This document shows, piece by piece, positions 25,234 through 32,950 of a DNA stretch of 43,802 nt. Numbering within the stretch: the first letter of the stretch is position 1; the number at the start of each line of letters is the position of its first letter. Below the pieces are notes generated by a model, which ran no database searches, had not been told where the DNA came from, and saw only the letters and a program-made list of their open reading frames with translations. Source of the DNA: Clostridium sp. OM02-18AC (lineage in GTDB: Bacteria > Bacillota > Clostridia > Lachnospirales > Lachnospiraceae); assembly GCF_003481825.1 (NCBI RefSeq), contig NZ_QULW01000019.1, forward strand, positions 1-43,802, in the 5' to 3' direction. The translations under genes and the position numbers were made by a program.

Positions 25234-25862
25234 GTGCGCAGCACACTGTCTACTTGAATCTGCGCGAGATCACAGAGGTCCATAAACCAGATATTCAGGT
25301 GAAGGATGTGGCGGAAGTTTACTGCAGCGACACGCATGTGCAAAACCGCTGTGCCAGCTTAAAGATCAAAACAATCCGGGAAGAAAAACGAAAACGGTAT
25401 GTGGAAAATGCACTGGATGTGATCCGGATTCTGGAAAGCGCCGATTCGTCGGTCACGGTCAACAATGTGGGAAAAGTGGAATTCATCATCGACTATCAGC
25501 CGCAGGTGAAGCAGAATCTGTTCTGGCAGTGGTGCAAGACCATCTTTGTCTGCATCATCTGTTTCTGCGGGGCAGCGTTTGCAATCATGACCTTTAACAA
25601 CGACGTGAGTGTGACTTCCGTGTTTGGTGAAGTTTACCGTCTTGTTACCGGGCAGGAATCGCCCGGATACACGATTCTGGAACTCTCGTACTCCGTGGGA
25701 CTTGCAGTAGGGATCATCGCGTTCTTCAATCATTTCGCAAAGTGGAAGCTGAATACGGACCCAACTCCGCTGGAGGTGGAGATGCGGCTGTATGAGGATA
25801 ACATCAGCAAGACCGTGATCCAGAATGATTCCAGAAAGGAGCGCGGAATCGATGTTACCTAG
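25230..25862 (+). CDS. spoVAA: Stage V sporulation protein AA
   Basis: A 210-residue protein with a soluble N-terminal domain of about 95 residues (YLNLREITEVHKPDIQVKDV at the start), then two membrane helices near 105-125 and 150-172. This layout matches SpoVAA, part of the SpoVA machinery that moves dipicolinic acid into and out of spores. Followed by SpoVAB and SpoVAC in conserved order. Coupled to the small upstream gene through ATGA. Confidence 0.9.
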   Translation: MSAQHTVYLNLREITEVHKPDIQVKDVAEVYCSDTHVQNRCASLKIKTIREEKRKRYVENALDVIRILESADSSVTVNNVGKVEFIIDYQPQVKQNLFWQWCKTIFVCIICFCGAAFAIMTFNNDVSVTSVFGEVYRLVTGQESPGYTILELSYSVGLAVGIIAFFNHFAKWKLNTDPTPLEVEMRLYEDNISKTVIQNDSRKERGIDVT

Positions 25863-26307
25863 TCTGGGAATGCGAATGATCCAGAATGCAGCTCTGGCTT
25901 TTATCGGCATCAGCGCGGGAGGCGTGATCGCAGCAGGAGTCTTTGCGTTTCTGGTGATCATCGGCGTGTTTCCGCGGCTGATCGGGAAAACTGGTACGAA
26001 GGAGCATATCATGCTGTATGGAAGCGTGATCGTTGCCGGAGGTGTGCTGGGAAATCTTGTGGATCTGTATGAATTCCCAATTCCGTTGTTTGGCCTGTCA
26101 TCCTTATTTTTAGGAACTTTCGGTATGGCGGTAGGGATTTTTGTTGGGTGTCTTGTCATGTCACTCTCGGAAACATTAAAGGCACTGCCGGTCATCAGCC
26201 GCCGGCTCTATCTGGCGGTGGGGCTGCAGTATCTGATTCTGTCGATCGCACTGGGAAAGCTTGCCGGGGCACTGACGTATTTTTTGTGCGGGATGTCTGC
26301 AGAATGA
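25852..26307 (+). CDS. spoVAB: Stage V sporulation protein AB
   Basis: A 151-residue integral membrane protein with four or five hydrophobic helices, and GNLVDLYEFPIPLFGL near 70 as a conserved loop. I place the start at 25852, with AAGGAG upstream and an 11-base overlap with spoVAA; a longer reading from 25825 precedes the ribosome binding site. Same operon and process as SpoVAA. Confidence 0.9.
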   Translation: MLPSLGMRMIQNAALAFIGISAGGVIAAGVFAFLVIIGVFPRLIGKTGTKEHIMLYGSVIVAGGVLGNLVDLYEFPIPLFGLSSLFLGTFGMAVGIFVGCLVMSLSETLKALPVISRRLYLAVGLQYLILSIALGKLAGALTYFLCGMSAE

Positions 26308-26396
26308 ATCAGAAAGGTGAATATTGTTTCGAAATTCGTTGTTGTCTGCACAATGCGTGCCTGAACCGCACATAGTAATAAAGGAGAAAATACCAA

Positions 26397-26852
26397 ATGG
26401 AATTAAACAAAAAAGCTTACGATGAATATATTAAAAAGATCACGCCGGTCAATGAACTTGGGAGCGACATGCTGCATGCCTTTGTGACAGGCGGTATCAT
26501 CTGCACGGTCGGACAGGCATCTGTGATGCTTATGATGAAGTATCTGGGAATGGAAAAGGAAGCGGCACAGACCTGGATGCTGATCGAACTGATCTTGGCG
26601 AGTGTGCTGCTGACCGGATTTGGCATCTACCCGAAGATCGTGAAGTGGGGCGGTGCAGGAGCCCTGGTGCCGATCACCGGCTTTGCGAACTCGGTGGTGG
26701 CCCCGGCTATTGAGTACAAGGCCGAGGGACACGTATTCGGAATTGGATGTAAAATTTTTACCATTGCAGGGCCGGTGATCCTGTTTGGGGTGTTGACGAG
26801 CTGGCTTTTGGGGATATTGTTTTTGATTGGAAAAGTTTTGGGGATTATGTAA
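26397..26852 (+). CDS. spoVAC: Stage V sporulation protein AC
   Basis: A 151-residue membrane protein that begins with a short polar segment (YDEYIKKITPVNELGSDM) and continues into four helices. The conserved GAGALVPITGFANSVVAPAIEY near 83-104 is split by proline and glycine, as in SpoVAC, the mechanosensitive channel component needed for dipicolinate transport. AAAGGAG lies upstream of the ATG. The usual next genes, spoVAD and spoVAE, do not follow; minus-strand tRNAs begin about 90 bases later. Confidence 0.93.
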   Translation: MELNKKAYDEYIKKITPVNELGSDMLHAFVTGGIICTVGQASVMLMMKYLGMEKEAAQTWMLIELILASVLLTGFGIYPKIVKWGGAGALVPITGFANSVVAPAIEYKAEGHVFGIGCKIFTIAGPVILFGVLTSWLLGILFLIGKVLGIM

Positions 26853-26891
26853 GAAAAAAGAAGAGCCACCGTACGATCTGTACGATGGCTC
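26851..26891 (-). terminator. Terminator of the tRNA-Leu pair (minus strand)
   Basis: On the minus strand a 12-bp stem GAGCCATCGTAC/GTACGGTGGCTC with one T-G pair and a 5-base loop is followed by a T-rich tail. It may also block transcription leaving spoVAC. Confidence 0.85.
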
Positions 26892-26944
26892 ATTTGGCTC
26901 AGCATATCGAGGAGGCACCAGTGGCGCGTCCGCTGATTCTGCAA

Positions 26945-27028
26945 TGCAGAAGATGGGAGTCGAACCCACAAGGTATTGCTACCACACGGACCTGAACCGT
27001 GCGCGTCTGCCAATTCCGCCACTTCTGC
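26945..27028 (-). tRNA. tRNA-Leu (anticodon CAG)
   Basis: The minus strand folds with acceptor GCAGAAG/CTTCTGC, anticodon stem CACGG/CCGTG around loop TTCAGGT (anticodon CAG, reads CTG), a long variable arm typical of tRNA-Leu and T arm GGGTTCGACTCCC. The CCA end is not encoded. Confidence 0.95.
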
Positions 27029-27033
27029 ATACC

Positions 27034-27117
27034 TGCGGGAGATGGGACTTGAACCCACACGACATAACTGCCACTAGATCCTTAGTCTAGCCTGTCTGCC
27101 AATTCCAGCACTCCCGC
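27034..27117 (-). tRNA. tRNA-Leu (anticodon AAG)
   Basis: The minus strand folds with acceptor GCGGGAG/CTCCCGC, anticodon stem CTAGA/TCTAG around loop CTAAGGA (anticodon AAG, reads CTT), a long variable arm and T arm GGGTTCAAGTCCC. A at position 34 would normally need deamination to inosine. Five bases separate it from the other tRNA-Leu, and both share a promoter. Confidence 0.94.
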
Positions 27118-27129
27118 CGACAAGAACAT

Positions 27130-27158
27130 ACTATACTATAAAATTGAAAAATGCGCAA
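27130..27158 (-). promoter_or_regulatory. Promoter of the tRNA-Leu pair
   Basis: On the minus strand TTGCGC (27153-27158) and TATAGT (27130-27135) are spaced by 17 bases, just upstream of tRNA-Leu(AAG). Confidence 0.65.
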
Positions 27159-27219
27159 GTACTTTTTTGAATTTTTGAAAAATTTTTGAAAAAATAAAAC
27201 TATCAAAAAAATTGCATAA

Positions 27220-27283
27220 GGATCTTCGAGGCGGGGGGAATCATAGCAGGTAAGTCCCCACCGGCGGTAAAGTCCGCAAGCCG
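27220..27283 (+). promoter_or_regulatory. Partial FMN riboswitch (5' half only)
   Basis: The segment carries RFN landmarks: GATCTTCGAGGCGGGG, then TCCCCACCGGCGGTAAAG and TCCGCAAGCC. The GGGG/CCCC stem and the GGCGGTAAAGtCCGC stem-loop match the 5' half of the FMN aptamer. The expected 3' half (a second CGGT hairpin, a GTCCGGATG-like segment and a closing GAAGAT strand) is not present; what follows is unrelated and has a different hairpin at about 27332-27370. FMN binding is therefore unlikely. Confidence 0.6.
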
Positions 27284-27384
27284 AAAGGCATGACACGGTG
27301 CTGATGCTGCTAAATTTTTCGCTGCCGTTTGTGCCGGGATTTTTGAAATTCGATATTTCGGAACTTCCGGCCCTGTTTGCAGGA

Positions 27385-27413
27385 TTGTAGAAGAAAACAA
27401 TTCTGTGTATAAT
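27385..27413 (+). promoter_or_regulatory. Promoter of the TrxB-like gene
   Basis: TTGTAG (27385-27390) and a perfect TATAAT (27408-27413) with 17-base spacing. It lies downstream of the riboswitch-like segment, so a transcript from here would not contain that segment. Confidence 0.65.
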
Positions 27414-27458
27414 AGAACTATTCAAAAGAACAGAGAAAGCAAGGAGGCACGATTATAC

Positions 27459-28331
27459 ATGGAACGTTACGATATCGCCATCATCGGCACCGGCCCGGCG
27501 GGACTTTCCGCGGCAGTTACGGCGGCCATCCGCAAAAAGAAAATTTTATTAGTAGGAAGCCGGGATCTGAGCAGTAAAGTACAGAAAGCGCAGGAAATCC
27601 AGAACTATCTTGGGTTCCCGGAAATCAGCGGGGCAGAGCTTGGCAAGGCATTTGAGGAACACATTGAGCGGATGCAGATCCCGATCGTGGAGGACCGGGT
27701 GAATCTGATCTATCCAATGGGCGATTATTTTTCCCTGCAGGTGGGACAGGACATCTGCGAGGCGGATACTGTGATTCTGGCAACCGGTGTCAATTTTGGC
27801 AAGCCGCTTCCTGGCGAAGAAGAATTCTTAGGCCGCGGCGTCAGCTACTGCGCGACCTGCGACGCGCCGCTTTACCGTGGCGCAACGGTGGCCGTGATCG
27901 GATATCAGAAATCCGAGGAGGCGGAAGCCGATTTTCTGGCTGATATTGCCGAAAAGGTGTATTATTTCCCAATGTACAAGGAGCCGGTGGAGGTTTCGGA
28001 AAAGATTACGGTAGTAAACGGAGTGCCGAAGGAGATTACCGGCGGCATGAAGGCAGATACACTGGTGGCCAGTGCCGGAAGTTATCCGGCAGACTGCATT
28101 TTTATTTTAAGGGAGAGTGTGTCTCCGAAGAACCTGGTACCGGGACTTCAAATGGATGGAAACCATGTGGCGGTCAACCTGCAGATGGAGACGAATGTGC
28201 CTGGATGCTTTGCCTGCGGTGACATTGCAGGACGGCCTTACCAGTATATCAAATCGGCCGGGCAGGGAAATATTGCGGCACTGTCTGCGGTTTCTTATCT
28301 GGACCAGAAACGTAGAAACGAAAAGCAGTAA
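27459..28331 (+). CDS. Thioredoxin-reductase-like flavoprotein, probably ferredoxin-dependent
   Basis: A 290-residue FAD protein. GTGPAGLSAA near 9-18 binds FAD; the redox pair is CATC near 131-134 in GVSYCATCDAPLYRG; and CFACGDIAGRPYQYIKSAGQG near 250 is the second FAD motif. At the place of the NADPH-binding GGGDSA motif it reads VAVIGYQKSEEAEA, and the basic HRRDxxR stretch is absent. This matches the ferredoxin-dependent flavin thioredoxin reductases (FFTR) described in Clostridia, which lost pyridine-nucleotide binding. Its thioredoxin is not encoded nearby. The ATG at 27459 follows AAGGAGG by 12 bases; the upstream reading from 27405 overlaps the promoter. Confidence 0.88.
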   Translation: MERYDIAIIGTGPAGLSAAVTAAIRKKKILLVGSRDLSSKVQKAQEIQNYLGFPEISGAELGKAFEEHIERMQIPIVEDRVNLIYPMGDYFSLQVGQDICEADTVILATGVNFGKPLPGEEEFLGRGVSYCATCDAPLYRGATVAVIGYQKSEEAEADFLADIAEKVYYFPMYKEPVEVSEKITVVNGVPKEITGGMKADTLVASAGSYPADCIFILRESVSPKNLVPGLQMDGNHVAVNLQMETNVPGCFACGDIAGRPYQYIKSAGQGNIAALSAVSYLDQKRRNEKQ

Positions 28332-28422
28332 AAGGTCCACAATCCTCTTGCAAGTAAGCCTGCATCGGATTCCAGACTTTTTGCCCCTGGTATGATTTCA
28401 TAAAAAGTTCACAAATTTCCGA

Positions 28423-28465
28423 TTGACAAATTAGCGATAATGTCCTAACATACTTAGGAAACTAA
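28423..28465 (+). promoter_or_regulatory. MarR gene promoter with overlapping operator
   Basis: TTGACA (28423-28428) and TAACAT (28446-28451) are spaced by 17 bases. The perfect dyad TCCTAA-N5-TTAGGA (28443-28459) overlaps the -10 box, and a second dyad TTAG-N4-CTAA (28454-28465) overlaps the first. This is what a self-repressing MarR regulator would need. Confidence 0.75.
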
Positions 28466-28561
28466 ATAAAACATGCGGCCGACAGAGGTAACATCAAGGT
28501 CTGCTTCGAAAAAAGCAAGGCGAAAAGGCGGCTGCAAAGTCACACAACATGATGAGGTGCA

Positions 28562-28999
28562 ATGAAACAGCAGGAAGAAAGAATTGCCATGCGCAGCATC
28601 AAACGTTTGTCAAACGGAATCAGCAGAGAGATGTGTGCGGCCTTCGGCTCCGGGATGTTCAGTGGAGCGCAGGGACGCACACTTCATTTTCTTTTGGCAG
28701 AGCATACGAAAAGTGATGTTTTCCAGAAAGACATCGAGGCGGAATTCGGACTCAGACCACCCACGGCTACTGCGCTCTTAAAGGAGCTGGAGCAGCGGGG
28801 GCTGATCCGCAAGGAGCCGGTTTCGTACGATGCAAGAAGAAAAAAGATCGTGGTGACCGAGAAAGCGCTGCAGTATAAGGACTGCGTGCTGAAAGGTCTT
28901 GATAAGCTCAATCAAAAGCTGATAGCCGGTATCTCAGAGGAAGAGATGCAGGTCTTTTTTTCTGTGACAGACAAAATGCTGAAAAATCTGGCAGAGTAA
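28562..28999 (+). CDS. MarR-family transcriptional regulator
   Basis: A 145-residue winged-helix regulator. The recognition region is FQKDIEAEFGLRPPTATALLKELEQRG near 54-80, and the wing is SYDARRKKIVVTEKA near 87-101. Dimerisation helices occupy both ends. GATGAGGTG lies before the ATG. It precedes a two-gene multidrug-type ABC exporter in the same direction, and a dyad overlaps its promoter, so it most likely represses its own operon and responds to a small ligand. Confidence 0.92.
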   Translation: MKQQEERIAMRSIKRLSNGISREMCAAFGSGMFSGAQGRTLHFLLAEHTKSDVFQKDIEAEFGLRPPTATALLKELEQRGLIRKEPVSYDARRKKIVVTEKALQYKDCVLKGLDKLNQKLIAGISEEEMQVFFSVTDKMLKNLAE

Positions 29000-29066
29000 T
29001 GCTTGTTGTTCACGTATGCATGAACGGCAACAGAATCATTTACAAGGGAAACAAGGAGGAATTGCA

Positions 29067-30800
29067 GTGGTTAAAACTTTACTGAAGAGTGTACGGCAGT
29101 ACAAGAAACAGTCTCTTTTATCACCGCTTTTTGTAGCAGGCGAGGTTGTACTGGAGTGTATGATCCCGCTGGTGATGTCAAAGCTGATCGATCATCTGTC
29201 TGCCGACACCATGACACCAATCTTACAGTATGGCCTGGTCCTTTTGGTCATGGCAACCATGTCTTTAGGCTGTGGTGTGCTGGCTGCGAGAAACGCGGCA
29301 GAGGCGTCCTGTGGTTTTGCGAAAAACTTAAGACAGGATATGTATTTTAAAATCCAGGATTTTGCGTTTGCGGACATCGATAAATTTTCCGCATCGTCCC
29401 TGGTAACCCGTATGACAACGGATGTTACAAACGTACAGAACGCTTACCAGCTGTTAATCCGTCTGGCTGTGCGTACCCCGCTCATGATTATTTTTTCCGT
29501 GATCATGGCGATGACCATCAATGTGAAGATGGCTCTGATCTTCTTATGTATCCTGCCTATTCTGGCAGGCGTACTGTTTGGAATTGCCACCCATGTGCAT
29601 CCGATCTTCAAGCGCATTTTCAAAAAGTACGATGCCTTAAATAACTCCGTGCAGGAGAACGTAGCCGGTATCCGTGTGGTAAAATCCTTTGTCCGTGAAT
29701 CCTACGAGACCGAGAAGTTCAACCAGGCGGCAGAAGAGGTGCGCAAGGACTTCACCTTTGTTGAGAAGATCCTGGCATTCAATAACCCGACCATGATGTT
29801 TTGCATGTACCTGTCCATGTTCCTGGTGTACTATATCGGAGCGCAGATGATCGTCAATTCCGGAGCGACCGAGCTGACGACCGGACAGCTTTCTTCCCTG
29901 ATCAGCTACGGTGTTCAGATCCTGGCATCCGTCATGATGCTCTCCATGGTATTTATCATGACAACCATGGCTTCCGAGTGTGCAGAGCGTATCGCAGAAG
30001 TGTTAAACCATGAGAGCAGCCTGACTTCCCCGGAAAACGGGGCAACTGAGGTTGCAGACGGAAGCGTGGATTTCGATCATGTTTCCTTCAAATATTCCGA
30101 GAAGAGCAAAAAGTTTGCGCTGTCTGATATTGACCTGCATATCCCGTCTGGTGCGACGGTCGGCATCATCGGAGGAACCGGTTCTTCCAAGACATCCCTG
30201 ATCCAGCTGATCTCCAGACTTTACGATGTCAGCGAGGGAAGCGTAAAGGTCGCAGGAAAAGATGTGCGCGAGTACGATCTGGAATCCCTGCGTGATGCGG
30301 TTGCCGTGGTCCTGCAGAAAAACGTTCTGTTCTCCGGCACCATCAAAGAAAATATGCGCTGGGGCAGTAAGAACGCGACTGATGAAGAAATCATCCACGC
30401 ATGTAAGCTCGCCCAGGCCGATGAGTTTGTCAGCCAGTTCCCGAACGGCTATGACACCTACATTGAGCGCGGCGGTACCAACGTATCCGGCGGTCAGAAG
30501 CAGCGTCTGTGTATCGCAAGAGCCCTGTTAAAGAAGCCGCGCATCCTGATTCTGGATGACTCGACCTCTGCAGTCGATACCAAGACCGATGCCCTGATCC
30601 GTAAGGCATTCCGCGAGGAACTGCCGAATACCACTAAGATCATCATTGCCCAGCGTATTTCTTCCGTGCAGGATGCAGATTTCATTCTGGTCATGGACGG
30701 CGGACGTATTGTTGAGCAGGGCAGCCACGACGAATTAGTTGCATTCAACGGCATTTACCGGGAAATCTTTGATTCCCAGACTAAGAGTAAGGAGGCGTAA
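29067..30800 (+). CDS. Heterodimeric ABC exporter half, degenerate ATP site
   Basis: A 577-residue half-transporter: six membrane helices (about 1-310), then an ATPase domain. Walker A is GGTGSSKTS near 369 and the signature VSGGQKQR near 474 is good. But Walker B reads ILILDDSTSAVD near 492, with Asp where the catalytic Glu belongs, and the switch histidine is Gln in IIAQRISSV near 527. This is the pattern of the non-hydrolysing subunit in BmrCD or TM287/288-type pairs. I choose the GTG at 29067, six bases after AAGGAGGA; the upstream ATG at 29016 precedes that site. The partner follows at 30805. Confidence 0.92.
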   Translation: MVKTLLKSVRQYKKQSLLSPLFVAGEVVLECMIPLVMSKLIDHLSADTMTPILQYGLVLLVMATMSLGCGVLAARNAAEASCGFAKNLRQDMYFKIQDFAFADIDKFSASSLVTRMTTDVTNVQNAYQLLIRLAVRTPLMIIFSVIMAMTINVKMALIFLCILPILAGVLFGIATHVHPIFKRIFKKYDALNNSVQENVAGIRVVKSFVRESYETEKFNQAAEEVRKDFTFVEKILAFNNPTMMFCMYLSMFLVYYIGAQMIVNSGATELTTGQLSSLISYGVQILASVMMLSMVFIMTTMASECAERIAEVLNHESSLTSPENGATEVADGSVDFDHVSFKYSEKSKKFALSDIDLHIPSGATVGIIGGTGSSKTSLIQLISRLYDVSEGSVKVAGKDVREYDLESLRDAVAVVLQKNVLFSGTIKENMRWGSKNATDEEIIHACKLAQADEFVSQFPNGYDTYIERGGTNVSGGQKQRLCIARALLKKPRILILDDSTSAVDTKTDALIRKAFREELPNTTKIIIAQRISSVQDADFILVMDGGRIVEQGSHDELVAFNGIYREIFDSQTKSKEA

Positions 30801-30804
30801 GAGG

Positions 30805-32718
30805 ATGAGACAAATGAGAAACGCAAATGGCTCCGGTATCAAGCCGGGCACCTTCAAACGCCTGATGGCATATTTATTTTCCCATTACCGGGCACATCTG
30901 ATCACGGTTATGGTCTGCATCATCATTACGGCGGTCGCTTCCGTCGGACAGACCATTTACATTCAGGCGCTGATCGACCAGTGTATTCTTCCTGGTGTGG
31001 AGAACGGCATGGACAGCGTGTGGCCGCAGATGGTTTCCATCTTTGGAAGCATGGCTCTGATCTATGCACTTGGTGTATGCGCATCCCTGATCTACACCCG
31101 CATTATGGCGACCGTCACCCAGGGTACCTTAAAGAACTTCCGTGTGGATATGTTCACCAAGATGCAGACTTTGCCAGTCAAATATTTTGATACCCATGCA
31201 CACGGCGACATCATGAGTACCTATACCAACGATACCGATGCCATCCGTATGATGGTCAGCCAGAGTATGCCGATGCTGTTCCAGTCCATCCTTACCATCG
31301 CAGTGATGATCGTCATGATGACCAGCTTCAGCATTCCGATGTTCATCGTAGTATGCCTGTTTGTGGCAGCGATGCTGACCGTAACAAAGAAGTACGGCGG
31401 CATGAGCTCTAAGTACATGATGTACCAGCAGCGTTCCCTGGCAGCGGAAGAGGGCTTCATCGAGGAGATGATGTCCGGTCAGAAGGTTGTCCAGGTCTTC
31501 TGTCATGAGGAAGAAGCAAAGCAGGACTTCTTAAAGTACAATGAGCAGCTGTTTAGCGACAGTAAGACGGCAAACCAGTACGGCAACGCGCTGATGCCGA
31601 TTCTGGGCAATATGGGTAACTTGATGTATGTGGTCCTGGCGATCGTAGGCGGTCTGATGGTATATTGCAAGGCTCCGAACCTGACCCTTAGCGGTTTCAG
31701 CCCGGTGTCTGTCGGCATCATTATCACCTTCCTCGGCATGTCCAGACAGCTGGCACAGACCGTGGGACAGAGCTCCAACCAGGTAGCCCTGATCGCGATG
31801 GGTCTTGCAGGTGCAGGACGTATCTTCGAGCTGATCGATGAAACGCCGGAGGAGGACGAGGGCTTTGTTACCCTGGTCAACGCAAAACACGATGAGAACG
31901 GGGAACTGGTGGAAGCCGATCACCCGACCCATATCTGGGCATGGAAGTATCCGCGTCCGGACGGAACTGTAAGCTACACCGAGTTAAAGGGCGATATCCG
32001 TCTGGAGCATGTGGACTTCGGTTATGTTCCGGAGAAACTGGTGCTGCATGATGTCTCCCTGTTTGCAAAGCCGGGACAGAAGATTGCATTCGTTGGTGCG
32101 ACCGGTGCCGGAAAGACCACGATCACCAACCTGATCAACCGGTTCTATGATATCCCGGACGGAAAGATCCGTTACGACGGCATCAACATCAACAAGATCT
32201 GCAAGGCAGACCTGCGCCGCTCCTTAGGTGTGGTACTGCAGGAGGTCAACCTGTTTACCGGAACCGTTCTGGAGAATATCCGTTATGGACGTCTGGATGC
32301 TACCGATGAGGAATGCATCGCAGCTGCGAAGCTGGCGAATGCAGACAGCTTCATCACCCGTCTGCCGGACGGTTACAATACGATGCTGACCGGAAACGGA
32401 GCAAGCCTGTCCCAGGGACAGCGCCAGCTGATCTCCATTGCCCGTGCGGCTGTGGCGGATCCGCCTGCCATGATCTTAGACGAGGCAACCAGTTCCATCG
32501 ATACCCGTACCGAGGCACTGGTACAGCAGGGTATGGATAACCTGATGGAGGGCAGAACCGTGCTTGTCATCGCACACCGCCTGTCCACGATCCGCAACAG
32601 TAAGGCCATCATGGTGCTTGACCACGGACGCATCATCGAGCGTGGTGACCATGACGACCTGATCGCCCAGAAGGGTACTTACTATCAGCTGTATACCGGA
32701 GCGTTCGAGCTGGATTAA
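30805..32718 (+). CDS. Heterodimeric ABC exporter half, catalytic ATP site
   Basis: A 637-residue partner. After six membrane helices the ATPase has Walker A GATGAGKTT near 433, catalytic Walker B MILDEATSSID near 557 and switch histidine VIAHRLSTI near 590. Its signature reads LSQGQ rather than LSGGQ, which complements the degenerate first subunit: one composite ATP site is consensus and the other is not. A charged insertion of about 55 residues with DHPTHIWAWKYPRPDGTV precedes the ATPase domain. GGAGG lies nine bases before the ATG at 30805. It probably exports drugs or peptides under MarR control. Confidence 0.93.
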   Translation: MRQMRNANGSGIKPGTFKRLMAYLFSHYRAHLITVMVCIIITAVASVGQTIYIQALIDQCILPGVENGMDSVWPQMVSIFGSMALIYALGVCASLIYTRIMATVTQGTLKNFRVDMFTKMQTLPVKYFDTHAHGDIMSTYTNDTDAIRMMVSQSMPMLFQSILTIAVMIVMMTSFSIPMFIVVCLFVAAMLTVTKKYGGMSSKYMMYQQRSLAAEEGFIEEMMSGQKVVQVFCHEEEAKQDFLKYNEQLFSDSKTANQYGNALMPILGNMGNLMYVVLAIVGGLMVYCKAPNLTLSGFSPVSVGIIITFLGMSRQLAQTVGQSSNQVALIAMGLAGAGRIFELIDETPEEDEGFVTLVNAKHDENGELVEADHPTHIWAWKYPRPDGTVSYTELKGDIRLEHVDFGYVPEKLVLHDVSLFAKPGQKIAFVGATGAGKTTITNLINRFYDIPDGKIRYDGININKICKADLRRSLGVVLQEVNLFTGTVLENIRYGRLDATDEECIAAAKLANADSFITRLPDGYNTMLTGNGASLSQGQRQLISIARAAVADPPAMILDEATSSIDTRTEALVQQGMDNLMEGRTVLVIAHRLSTIRNSKAIMVLDHGRIIERGDHDDLIAQKGTYYQLYTGAFELD

Positions 32719-32747
32719 ACAGAATAACATACAAATATACTTACGAA

Positions 32748-32775
32748 GGGACTGCTGTTTTGGCAGTCTCTTTTC
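32748..32775 (+). terminator. Terminator of the MarR-ABC exporter operon
   Basis: Stem GGGACTGC/GCAGTCTC with one G-T pair and a short T-rich loop, followed by four T and a T-rich stretch. Confidence 0.75.
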
Positions 32776-32950
32776 TATTTTATAGAAGAGCGTGGTTCTG
32801 CGAAACAAAGTGCCCTGCAAGATATTCCGGCGGCGTGTCCGGTGCCTGGAAATCCATAGACCATATCTATGATTTTTTTCAAAAAAACGAATTGGTATTT
32901 TTTTATCATTTGACGTAAATTATAGGTATCAAAGAAAAACGGAGAATACT

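Noticed and set aside
26827..27090. Open frames on both strands across the two tRNA-Leu genes
   Set aside because: The tRNAs and their terminator account for the sequence.
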